Of a stretch of 12,155 nt of DNA, positions 1-8,642 are shown one piece after another. The position numbers and the translations under genes were made by a program. The notes beneath the pieces are model-generated. The model had not been told where the DNA came from. It worked only from the letters and a program-made list of their open reading frames with translations, and did no database searches. Location: assembly GCA_009733775.1 (NCBI GenBank), contig WOGZ01000610.1, positions 1-12,155 on the forward strand, read 5' to 3'. The first letter of the stretch is position 1. Each line of letters opens with the position of its first letter. Source of the stretch: Alectoria sarmentosa (Eukaryota; Ascomycota; Lecanoromycetes; Lecanorales; Parmeliaceae).

Positions 1-38
1 TATTAATTATAAATATATGATAATATAACATTTTTACA

Positions 39-82
39 AATGGACAGTCAATGGACCATCAATGGAAAGTTGACGGAAAGTC
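39..82. repeat. 11-bp tandem repeat, four units
   Basis: Four head-to-tail 11-mers are visible: AATGGACAGTC, AATGGACCATC, AATGGAAAGTT and GACGGAAAGTC. Related words (ATCAATGGAATC) continue to about base 115. This part of the window has normal CpA and TpG frequencies, unlike most of what follows, so it seems to lie outside the RIP-mutated elements or to have escaped mutation. No function can be assigned. Confidence 0.75.
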
Positions 83-392
83 GATTTCAACATGAAATCA
101 ATGGAATCAACACGTTTCATTCCCAAGTCGCGTGTTTCCCCTAAGGTATTAAGTCCCTTATCTTATAAGAATTTACGAACGATAAATGATGATTTTCTTT
201 CAAATTATTATGCCGTTTATATAATAAAAGATTTCACGCATAATGACGTTGAATAAGATAAAACCTTAAAAAAAACAAATGTTTAAAAGAACGAAAACTC
301 TTTATAAAATTTATTCGTAATAATTTTACTTAATTGTGAACTCAATAAATCGTTTGATTTATAAAATAAACATAAAACGAAATATATGATTC
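83..392. other. No gene recognised; left flank
   Basis: No coding frame or RNA gene is recognisable. Bases 83-200 are comparatively rich in G+C and in CpA/TpG (for example CCCAAGTCGCGTGTTTCCCC near 121-140). From about 200 onward the composition becomes A+T-rich. Whether this is host DNA or a non-coding part of the Helitron cannot be decided. Confidence 0.5.
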
Positions 393-750
393 AATTTAAT
401 TAATATATAAAAATGTCTCAATTGCGGAAGAAGAAAATTATCGCGTTATTTATTATAATAAAACATCATTATTTTTTTAAATGTGATGTTTTTTTTTCTT
501 TCATCAAAAGTGATCTCGTTAAACGTATTTTTCTTTTATTTACCCGCAATTTCTTTTATTCTCTCTTATCAAATTTGATTAATATATAAAAATGTTTCAA
601 TTGCGAAAGAAGAAAATTATCGCGCTATTTATTATAATAAAACATTATTATTATTTTTAATATGATGTTGTTGTTTTTTTTTATTAAAAGTAATCTCGTT
701 AAACGTATTTTTCTTTTGTTTATTCGCAATTCTTTTTATTCTCTTTTATC
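393..750. repeat. Tandem duplication of a 179-bp fold-back unit
   Basis: Unit 1 (393-571) and unit 2 (572-750) align along their length and differ mainly by transitions and changes in T-run length. Each unit is a nested inverted repeat. In unit 1 the outer arms are ATTGCGG (421-427) and CCGCAAT (544-550), followed inward by purine-rich and pyrimidine-rich tracts that also pair imperfectly. The inner arms are AAACATCA (461-468) and TGATGTTT (484-491). Unit 2 keeps ATTGCG (600-605) and CGCAAT (725-730). This resembles a small MITE-like or foldback element present twice. No clear target-site duplication is seen. Confidence 0.8.
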
Positions 751-782
751 ATTAACACATTTTTTTATTTAAACTTTTTAAT

Positions 783-2480
783 GATCATATATATATTTTT
801 TAAATTTATTATCAAAACTTCGTTCTATTAAACGATATATAAACGAAATAAATTATTATCGAAAACTTTTGTCTTCATTTGATTTAAATTCGTTTAAAAA
901 AAAACAATTTCAATTTTATAAAAAATATTAATTTAATTAATGATTTTGATTTATTAAAAATGCAATATAATTATGAGCAACATCATAACGACGAACGTAA
1001 TCGTCTTTTACGCGAAAAACGTTTTTATCAAATGAATATTTCAAAGCAAATGTGAACGAATTTTAATAATGATTAAACGATGATTACAAACGCTATTTGA
1101 AACGCGATGTTTCTTTTTAATGATCATTTCTTTTTTTTAAACGATTACGAGAATATTAATAAGATCATATTTTAAAATATCATTTTATAAAAAATACGCG
1201 GGGCTTTTAAAATGATAATTGTTATAATTTTTTCAAACATCGTTTTTATTCTTTTTCAAAAAGATTATATCATTCATTTTCATTTCAAAATTTCTTTAAA
1301 TGCTATTACTCAATCCTTTTGCGATGTTATAAATAAATTCGATTTAATCGAATTATTATATATAATTGAGTTAATCTTTTAAAACGAGATTTCGATATAA
1401 AATCGTTATAACATCGAGATTATTAATCGTATATTTTAAGACATTCGCAAAGATCTTAAATCGTTTAATGATATAATCATATCCTTTTGCGACGATTTTT
1501 ATTAAATTTTATTAATCATTAAGAGCGTTAAATCAAAACGTATCATTACATTTATCTTAAAAACCTTATATTTATAAAATCACATTCAAATCCTCAGATT
1601 TACGAAAAATATAAAATTCCACAATTCGAATTTAATTAAACAAAATCGTGTTAATATGAAAGCATTCGCAAATGATCTTTTAAATATGAATAATAAGATT
1701 TTAACAAGCATAAAAAAATAAAAGATTATCGATTAATTCATCGATTAATTATCAAATAACATTATCATAAACTTAATTGATGCTATTTATCGCGATCTGA
1801 GTTCACATCGAATATTTAATTTTTACACCTTTAAAACGATTTTTTGCATTTTTAATAATAACGTTATTCGATTCAATAATCAAGTCTTTGATAAATTCTT
1901 TAAAATCAAAATGATGTGTATTAATCGTGATTAAGTCGTTGATGAAAAAGATAACTTCTTTTTATTTATCGAATTAATAAACGCCTTTAAATTAATCTCT
2001 TTATCACTTCATCATTTAAAATTAAAAGAGAATTATATGATAATGTTATTGAGAAATTTATAATAATTATAAAATTTATATAATGAAACACGTTTATAAA
2101 TCAAGCATATTGAATCTAAAATATTCGATTATTATATTTTTAAAAACGAACATAATGATAAACGTTATTATATATCACGCATATTTCTTATTCCGCTCGA
2201 TTCGAACAATTTATATGTTTTTTTTCGACGCATTCAATATTTAGTTCGTTTAATCTTTAATATAACGATTAATAAATCGTAAAATCAATTTTTATAATAA
2301 ATCGACTTATATTTACAATCGAAGATCTTCATTTATAAATAATTGTATATAATCTTGAACCGAATTATTAACAAAGTCGATTTATTTATTATGATTTTAA
2401 ACGATCTATTAAAAAGATAATCGAATCACTCGATTAAATGTATCAAAAATAAGGTCATTAAGCAGATGCTTTTTATATAA
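783..2480 (+). pseudogene. Helitron Pif1-type helicase, C-terminal part, RIP-mutated
   Basis: One frame (codons starting at multiples of 3) reads to TAA at 2478-2480 with scattered stops. It carries the Pif1/Helitron helicase motifs in order. The Walker A relic reads DYENINKI (1143-1166; expected GYGGTGKT). A TAHSRF relic reads HFHF (1275-1286). Walker B reads NEISI (1383-1397; expected DEISM). The GGDFRQ relic ends at 1505. LKLKENYMIMLLRNL lies up to 2060 (family LKLKxxxPIMLLRNL), then TINKS-stop-NQ (2265-2288; expected TINKSQGQT) and stop-LYIILNR (2340-2363; expected QLYVALSR). The enzyme would unwind DNA in rolling-circle transposition; ATP-binding and Walker B residues are lost, so it is dead. 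No frameshift is seen from 903 on; the part before that is a weaker match. The Rep domain would lie further upstream. Confidence 0.88.
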
Positions 2481-2574
2481 TAATAAAAGTAAATCATATA
2501 CGCATAAAAAAGCAAACAGAGTCCGCTTGATCGACGTTATTTAAATTCGTTCCGTCTTCATTTGCCTTGAGTAC
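2481..2574 (+). other. Helitron 3' non-coding tail, little RIP
   Basis: This stretch lies between the helicase stop and the terminal palindrome. It has normal CpA/TpG content (AAAGCAAACAGAGTCCGCTT near 2508-2527), in contrast with the coding part just upstream. It shows no reading frame. Confidence 0.5.
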
Positions 2575-2591
2575 CATGAATTTAATTCATG
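2575..2591. repeat. Helitron 3' terminal palindrome
   Basis: CATGAATTTAATTCATG is a perfect palindrome of two 8-bp arms around a central T. Helitrons carry a short hairpin about 10-12 nt before the 3' end, thought to signal termination of strand transfer. Here 12 nt separate the palindrome from the inferred end at 2603, which supports the boundary assignment. The stem is A+T-rich, which is unusual for this hairpin. Confidence 0.65.
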
Positions 2592-2819
2592 AGCCTTGAC
2601 TTGTATTGTCATTAAGCGTATTAAATGATCGTTTTATTATAAATTTCAAGTTAGATGCGTTTAAGATGATTATGATTTTTGATGAAATCCTTTTTAAGAT
2701 TAAAATGAAATTAAATAAATCATTAATTTTTTTTTCGATAATTATATATCTCTTTTAGCGCTTTTTTTTGAAATTATAAATAAAAAGAAAAATAAATGAT
2801 TTTGATGTTTAATATTTTC

Positions 2820-3760
2820 AATGAGTTTACGTTTATTATGATAAACGTTAATTTGTTTCTCGACGATAGCGATGTTTAATTCGAAAAAAATGAATTTGAA
2901 AAAGACATTATCGATTTAATTAATATTAAAAATAATTATTATCTCATCGTTATTTAAAAGCATATGATAATTTTTATTTTAATAATTTAAAAGACGCTCT
3001 TTAACGACGCGATCTTGATATTTTTTTCAATCAATATTGTGAAAAGTAATTTGATAATAATGAATTTAATCGATAATGCGTAAATGAGATATATTAAAAA
3101 AAAATTCGATATTAATTTCGAATAAAATAACGTTATAATTAATAACGAATTGAATATTATAAAGAATATTAATCGTTTGAATAAATTTTATTTAATATTT
3201 TTGAAACAGTTTGCTTTTTTTTAAATATAACGTTTATTTTATATTAAATAATAATATTTAAGCGTTTAGATTTATTATTTATTTAAAAATTATCAAACAC
3301 GATATCTTTTTAAATAATATTTTTGAATAATCGAAAGGTTTTTATTTAATAATTATCGAATTTAATATCGCAATTAATGCGAAAGCGAATACATTTATTA
3401 TTATTATATTTTGAATTATTAAAAAACATTTTGAATGCGATAAAAATTGTTAAATTAAATTTATTGAGCAATAATTAAACGTTAAATCGAAAAGTTTTAT
3501 TATTAAAAAAGATGATTATTCATTTAAAATTATTTTAAAAGATATCGAATAAATCTTAAAAATCGTTATAAATTAGATTATTTTATTATCTTTTAAAGAT
3601 AATGTATCATTTATATGATTTCATTTTTATATTAATTATAAAACATGATTCGCAAGCATCGTCGAGAGGTGAAATGAAAAATTTTATTTTAACGCACATT
3701 TTAATCAATTTTTTAAGATTTTGAACGTTTAAATAATTATAATGTGCGTATCATATTCAA
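2820..3760 (-). pseudogene. Copia integrase, copy A, RIP-mutated
   Basis: This is the counterpart of the copy B integrase on the opposite strand. In the zinc-binding region both histidine codons of the WHARxGHLN motif have become Tyr (YAHYNYLNV, about 3725-3750). The Cys pair is intact as CESC (coded by 3643-3654), whereas copy B has lost its first Cys (YKLC) but kept its histidines. The two copies therefore preserve complementary residues, as expected if each was mutated independently by RIP from one parent. The frame holds many stops at former Gln, Arg or Trp codons. Integrase would insert the retrotransposon cDNA; this copy cannot be functional. Confidence 0.8.
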
Positions 3761-4029
3761 AAAATTATTTTATCGATTTGAAATTTCGATAAAGATTTTA
3801 AAAATTTTTAATTATTAAAAATAAATTTAATTGAGAATTCATTATAGGCGAAGATCTTTTTATTAATGATTATTAAAATTAAAAGAATTTCCTCTCAAGT
3901 ATCGAGCGCATAAAAACGATTTTGAATACATTTAAAAAAGAAACGCTGCTTTTCGACGATAATATCGTCGAAAATAAAAATCAAAAAAAATCTTTATTTT
4001 TTCAATTATCCTTTAAAAATAAAAATAAA

Positions 4030-5225
4030 ATTATAATCAAATATGAATTAAACGTCTCAAAGAATTAAGATACGCTTAATATTATTCATTTTACATTTAA
4101 ATTCGATGTTTTCAAAATCGATAATTATACGATTATTAATAAGATTATTTATAAAGCGTGAAATTAAAAAGATTTAAAGGTTTTGAATATCGAAAAAATG
4201 TAAATTATATATTGAGTGTAAACATAATCGCGAAGTCAAAAAAAAAACATTATTATTATAATAAACAATGCAATAATTTACGCTTTATCGACAACTTTAA
4301 ATTTGATAACCTCATAAACCTTTTTATTTAAAACGTTAAAATTTATAATGAATTCGAAAATCGATTTAAAAGCGACGAGAGCGATAAAAATAATAAAAAC
4401 GATAAAATCAATGTGAACGATAAAATAATAAATGATTTTTAATTGAATAATCGTTATAATTGCGTTAACATTATCAAATTAATTCTTTTTTTTAATGAAT
4501 TTAAATTTGAAATTTTCTTTTTCTCGATTATGTCTTTTACGACTTTCATAATCACGATTATCACGATTATTACGATCATCGCGGCCTTCGCGGTTTTTTT
4601 TATTTATATCGCTCTCATTTAAACGCTTATTGCATACATCGTATTTGTTAATATCATGTTAATTCTTTTTGCAATGAATATAATATTTATAAATTTGAAT
4701 ATAAATGCGAGAATTATTTGAATTTGCGTTCGTTTGAATATAATGTTCGACGATATCTTTAATAATAACAAAAACAAATACGAATTATTGAATATATTTA
4801 AAAAAATCATCAATAATAACGATGAGCGTATAAACTTTTAAATGCGTGAAATCGAATAAATTAATAACGATATTGAAAAATCGAATTATCGTATAATTCA
4901 ATGTTTATTTAATTTCACGATCTTTATTATAAACGTTATAAATTTAATTATAATTTTCGCGATACGCATTGTATTGAGAATTCAATTCTTTATAAAAATA
5001 ATAAATCTTTCAATTTTCATCGAAAAAAAAAATCGCTCGATCGAATTGATTTTTGAATTTTCAAATAACGTTTATAAAGATATTAACATATTTTTGCGAT
5101 TTATTTTCGCAGACGATTAAAATAAAAGATTTTAATTTAAAAATGATAAAATTAAAAATGTTAAAATCTCAAAATTTATATTTTTCGAATTTTTTTCAAA
5201 CATTAAAAACATTAATGTAATATTC
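4030..5225 (-). pseudogene. Copia gag and protease region, copy A, RIP-mutated
   Basis: The region is assigned by homology to copy B. The protease active-site relic reads IINFNVLNK on the - strand (about 4329-4349) where B reads IINFDVLNK; both fit a RIP-mutated IIDSGAS. At about 4545-4600 the - strand encodes an Arg/Asp-rich tract (RDDRNNRDNRDYESR), the probable basic-acidic tail of Gag. No CCHC zinc knuckle is visible. Upstream gag sequence (4620-5225) is poorly conserved in kind, and the reading frame is uncertain. The + strand of this stretch also stays open for long distances, which I regard as an antisense shadow. Confidence 0.65.
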
Positions 5226-6240
5226 GATTTTGTTTTAAAAATTGTCTTTATAACGAATTTTTATCATTATATAAATTTTGTTATGCGTTTTGATTTAAAT
5301 TAAGATATTTGTTTTAATAATAATAAACTTTATTTTGACGATTGAGCGATTATTCAAAACGTCTCTTATTTTAATAATAAGATTTTTGATAAACATAATC
5401 ATATCAATTTCGATTTAATATCATAATTTAATTAAACTTAAAAAGTCTTACATTTGACGTTTTCATTTGATGTGATTGATAATTTTTATAAACATTTCAA
5501 CCTTTTCAAATTAATTCAAAAAGATCGAAAACCTAAGTTCAAGATGTTCGAATATGATATTTAAAAAAAATTGATTTAAATTTTAAAATTTAAGAGCTCG
5601 CGAAGCTTGAATTTAAATTTGAATTTTCATTTAAATTAATATTTAAAAGAATGATTTGAAATGAAATAAGGCTTTTAAAAATAATTGAAATAAACGACGT
5701 CGAAAAAATAAAGCGCGCTTTGAAGTCGAAGAGCTCTTTGTTAATGATAAATTTTAATAATAATTCGAAAATTGATTATTTCGAGATAAAAATAAAATCA
5801 ACGTAAAAATTTAAAACAAAGTCGTTATCGTTATCGCTATCATTATCATTATTTAAAAAATGTTTAAAAATTTATAAAATCTCGAGAATATAAAAAAAAT
5901 CTCGTTAAATTTTGAAATTAATTCGATATAATTTGAATTTTCGTTTGCGAAAATTTTTTGTCTCGCAATCGAAAAAATATTTAATAATGTTTAAAAAAAT
6001 AATAAATTTAATAAATTTTGAAAAAAATATAAAAGCATAAAAATATTGTTTTAAAGAGAAATTATTTGATTTTATAAATCGCAGCGAATTTATAAAAAAT
6101 ATATTATTTGAATTATATTAATCATTTTAATGATTAAAAAACCTTAAAAAAAAAAAAAAAGATTTCGAGATCGAAAATGAAATTAATAATCTTATTTCGC
6201 TCGTTTAAAACGTTCGGATATAATATCATTATCGTCAAAT
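5226..6240 (-). pseudogene. Unidentified degraded coding remnant, possibly hAT N-terminus
   Basis: I do not recognise this with confidence. It lies between copies A and B and matches neither. On the - strand a fairly open frame runs from about 6050 to 5230. It has an Asp/Asn/Ser-rich run (NDNDSDNDND, about 5821-5850), then Ser-rich sequence. It then reads TS-stop-T-stop-VFDLFEL (within 5521-5550); with RIP-type Trp-to-stop changes this resembles the SWxWxxG start of the BED zinc finger of fungal hAT transposases. The expected zinc-binding residues cannot be confirmed. The + strand is also rather open here (KDRKPKFKMFEYDI around 5520-5560), so the coding strand is unsettled. RIP of this stretch implies that it is, or was, repeated in the genome. 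Confidence 0.25.
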
Positions 6241-7011
6241 CGTTTTATAATAAGAATTTTTTCCTCTTTAATTTTCGAAACAAAGAATTTTTTTTTTTTG
6301 CGTTTTGATTTTGATATATTAAACACGCGAGATAAAGAATAATTTCCCTTTAATTAATTATTAATCTTTATTTTTGTTTTTGATTTTTTGATCTTCATTG
6401 CGAATATTTCATAATTAAATCATCAAATATGATTATCGTTATCGAATTTTTTGAATAAAGCGATTTATAAAACGAAAATATGTCGTTTATTATTTTAACG
6501 TGTTTTACATAAAAAATTGATATGTTTCAAAAACCTAATAATCACGTGATTACGATCGCATAATAACTTTTAACAATTTCGATATATCACGATTATTTGC
6601 GATATATCTCGAATCGTCTTATTTTATCTCGAACGAAAATGAAAACGATATAAATATTGACGAAAGCGATCGAATATTAATAACGTTTTAACGTTTAAAA
6701 AAACGATATTGATCTTTAAAAACGTTTATAATTCTCGAAAAAGCGTTATTGATTATCAAAAAAAGCGTTTTAAATATTATTAATTTTTAACGTTGTTTTC
6801 TTTACGCTCGTTTTTTTGTGATTTTTACGCGCTTTCATTATGAGCGAATCGTAATCATTTCGATTTAAATAATTATTTTATAACGAGCATTGTTCATATT
6901 AAAAAAGTTACGTTATATAAATATAACGATTTTTATAATTAACATTTTCATTGCGATAAACATAAAAATGTTTGAAAATAATCTTAATCATAATAAATAA
7001 TAAATAAATTA
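6241..7011. other. No gene recognised; A+T-rich RIP-degraded spacer
   Basis: This stretch has strong RIP composition (many CpG, almost no CpA) and no recognisable protein motif on either strand. It contains a 14-bp palindrome at 6539-6552. It ends at the first base of the LTR. It may be the rest of the unidentified element to its left. Confidence 0.5.
6539..6552. repeat. 14-bp palindrome with CACGTG core
   Basis: TAATCACGTGATTA is a perfect palindrome. The TCACGTGA core also occurs in the LTR at 7163-7170. It could be a transcription factor site of the bHLH (E-box) type, or part of the terminus of an older element. Nothing else in the sequence decides between these. Confidence 0.4.
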
Positions 7012-7185
7012 TGTTATAACAATATCGGTGCAAGCTCGAATTCATAACTTATCAAAATATGAAATAAGATATTTAATTGTATTGTTTTAAGAGTGCTATG
7101 AAAGAAAGAGCGATTTATGTACGAGCGCATTAATAGTGCGCACGTGACGTCAAGCCTTGGCGTCACGTGACTCGGAATTTCAACA
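7012..7185 (+). mobile_element. 174-bp LTR (probable 5' LTR of copia copy B)
   Basis: The segment begins TGTTATAACAATATCGGTGC and ends CGGAATTTCAACA, so it has the TG...CA ends and the short length usual for copia LTRs. Similarity between copies A and B starts on the very next base, which fits an LTR/internal boundary. It is nearly free of RIP: CpA and TpG occur normally, unlike the sequence on both sides. The 5-bp flanks (AATTA left, GAATA right) do not match, so it does not look like a simple solo-LTR insertion. The reverse strand also begins with TG and ends with CA (TGTTGAAATTCC...), so orientation rests on its position before the gag region. No matching 3' LTR was found. Confidence 0.7.
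7141..7169. repeat. Near-perfect hairpin inside the LTR
   Basis: Arms CACGTGACGTCAAG (7141-7154) and CTTGGCGTCACGTG (7156-7169) pair over 14 bp with one T-G mismatch around a single central C. It contains two CACGTG cores and is the most G+C-rich spot of the window. In an LTR such a site could act in promoter control or RNA structure; this is inference. Confidence 0.7.
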
Positions 7186-7200
7186 GAATATCATATTAAT
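7186..7200 (+). promoter_or_regulatory. Candidate primer-binding site of copia copy B
   Basis: GAATATCATATT directly follows the LTR. Many copia elements have a site containing TATCAGAGC here, complementary to an initiator tRNA fragment; only the TATCA core is kept. Copy A shows GAATATTACATT. RIP explains some of the differences but not all, so this is weak. Confidence 0.25.
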
Positions 7201-7539
7201 GTTTTTAATGCTTGAAAAAAGTTTAAAAAATATAAATCTCGAGATTTTAATATTTTCAATTTTATCATTTTTAAATTAAAATTTTTCATCTTAATCGTTT
7301 ATGAAAATAAATTATAAAAATATGTTAATATCTTTATAAGTGTTATTCGAGAATTCAAAAATTAATTTGATTAAACGATCTTTCTTTTCGATGAAAATTA
7401 AAAGATTTATTATTTTTATAAGGGTTTAAGTTTTTAATATAATGCGTATCGCGAGAATTATAATTAAATTCATAACGTTTATAATGAAAATCGTGAAATT
7501 AAATGAATATTAAATTATGCGATAATTCGATTCTTCAAT

Positions 7540-7935
7540 ATCATTATTAATTTATTTAATTTCACACATTCGAAAATGTATGCGCTCGTTATTATTATAA
7601 GCGATTTTCTTAAATATATTCAATAATTCATATTTATTTTTATTATTATTAAAAATATCGTCGAGCATCATATTTAAACGAGCGCAAATTTTAATAATTC
7701 TCGCATTTATATTCAAATTTGCAAATATTATATTTATTGTAAAAAAGATTAATACGATATTAACGAATGTGATGCACATAATAAACGTTCAAATGAAAAT
7801 GATGTAAATAAAAAAGATCGCGGAGGTCGCGATGATCATAATGATTATAATGATTATAATCTCGAAGGTCATAAAGAACGTAATCGAAAAGAAAAAAACT
7901 TCGAATTTAAATCAATTAAAAAATTAAAAAAGTAA
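7540..7935 (+). pseudogene. Copia gag, C-terminal part, copy B, RIP-mutated
   Basis: The best-supported part is an Arg/Asp-rich tract in frame 1 (codon starts at 7816, 7819 and so on). It reads DRGGRDDHNDYNDYN and continues into a Lys-rich end before TAA at 7933-7935. Copy A keeps more of the arginines (RDDRNNRDNRD), so the parent probably had an RDD/RDN repeat. This would be the nucleic-acid-binding tail of the capsid protein. A CCHC zinc knuckle is not visible in either copy. Upstream (7540-7800) two + strand frames and one - strand frame are all largely open, so the gag frame there is undecided. Confidence 0.55.
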
Positions 7936-8200
7936 TTTGATAATGTTAACGTAATTATAACGATTATTCAATTAAAAATCGCTCGTTATTTTATCGTTCA
8001 TATTGATTTTATCATTTTTATTGCCCTCGTCGCTCTTATTATTCTTAAATCGACTTTTGAATTCATCATAAACTTTGACGTCTTAAATAAAAAGATTTAT
8101 GAGTTTATTAAATTCAAAGTTATTAATAAAGCGCAGATTATTGTTTTATTCATTATAATAATAATGTCTTTTTTTTAATTTCGCGATTATGTTTACATTC
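7936..8200 (+). pseudogene. Copia aspartic protease relic, copy B
   Basis: In the same frame as the gag tail, FEFIINFDVLNKKIYEF lies at about 8056-8106. IINFDV is what RIP would make of IIDSGA, the active-site motif of copia proteases: Asp to Asn (GAC to AAC at 8071), Ser to Phe, Gly to Asp, Ala to Val. Copy A shows the same site as IINFNV. The enzyme would process the Gag-Pol polyprotein; the catalytic Asp is lost in both copies. The assignment rests on this motif and on its position between gag and integrase. Confidence 0.55.
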
Positions 8201-8642
8201 AACATATAATTTATATCTTTTCGATTTTTAAAATCTTTAAATCTTTTTAATTTTCACGCTTTATGAATAATTTTATTAATAATCATATAATTATCGATTT
8301 TAAAAATATTAAATTTAAATATAAGATGAATAATATTAAACGCATTTTAACTTTTTGAGACGTTTAATTCGTGTTTAATTATGATTTCAATCTTATTTTT
8401 AAAAAATAATTAAAAAAATAAAGATTTTTTTTGATTTTTATTCTCGATAATATTGTCGTCGAAAAATAACGTTTTTTTTTAAACGTATTTAAAATCGCCT
8501 TTATGCGCTCGATATTTAAAAAAAAACCTTTTTAATTTTAATAATCATCAATGAAAAGATCTTTATTTATAATGAATTTTTAATTAAACTTATTTTTGAT
8601 AATTAAAAATTTTTAAAATCTTTATCGAAGTCTCAAATTAAT

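Larger units (their letters stand above)
783..2603 (+). mobile_element. Helitron remnant (3' part), RIP-degraded
   Basis: This is a rolling-circle transposon fragment made of a broken helicase gene (to 2480) and a 123-bp non-coding 3' tail. The tail carries a 17-bp palindrome ending 12 nt before the inferred terminus CTTG (2600-2603). The right boundary is fixed by comparison: copy A of the copia element matches copy B (reverse strand) only from base 2604. B has an unbroken A-T step at that point, the usual Helitron target. The terminus is CTTG rather than the canonical CTRR, so either the element is a variant or it was mutated. The left end, the Rep nuclease domain and the 5' TC terminus are not seen. 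Confidence 0.75.
2604..5225 (-). mobile_element. Ty1/copia copy A: gag-protease-integrase half, inverted
   Basis: Read on the - strand, this matches bases 7186-9816 of copy B over the full length with few indels. For example, 2803-2935 aligns with the reverse strand of about 9480-9613, differing by C/T or G/A changes. Similarity begins on the base after B's LTR (5225 pairs with 7186) and ends at 2604 (paired with 9816), where the Helitron begins. Copy A has no recognisable LTR at 5226 and no RT or RNase H in this window. Like B it is heavily RIP-mutated. Together A and B form a large inverted repeat with a 1960-bp spacer. Confidence 0.9.

Noticed and set aside
393..750. CRISPR-like repeat array
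   Set aside because: There are only two long adjacent copies with no spacers.
4619..4813. Open stretch of 64 codons on the - strand
   Set aside because: It lies within copy A gag and is one of several open frames in that A+T-rich stretch; a matching open frame exists in copy B at about 7590-7790 on the + strand. Gag frame is uncertain and there is no intact protein.
7012..7185. Solo LTR from a recent unrelated insertion
   Set aside because: The 5-bp flanks AATTA and GAATA do not match, and the right edge coincides exactly with the start of A/B homology. Not fully excluded, since RIP or drift may have altered the flanks.
7552..7779. Open stretch of 75 codons on the - strand, with plausible-looking protein sequence
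   Set aside because: It is antisense to copy B, whose integrase, RT and RNase H establish the + strand as coding. The matching sequence in copy A contains stops.
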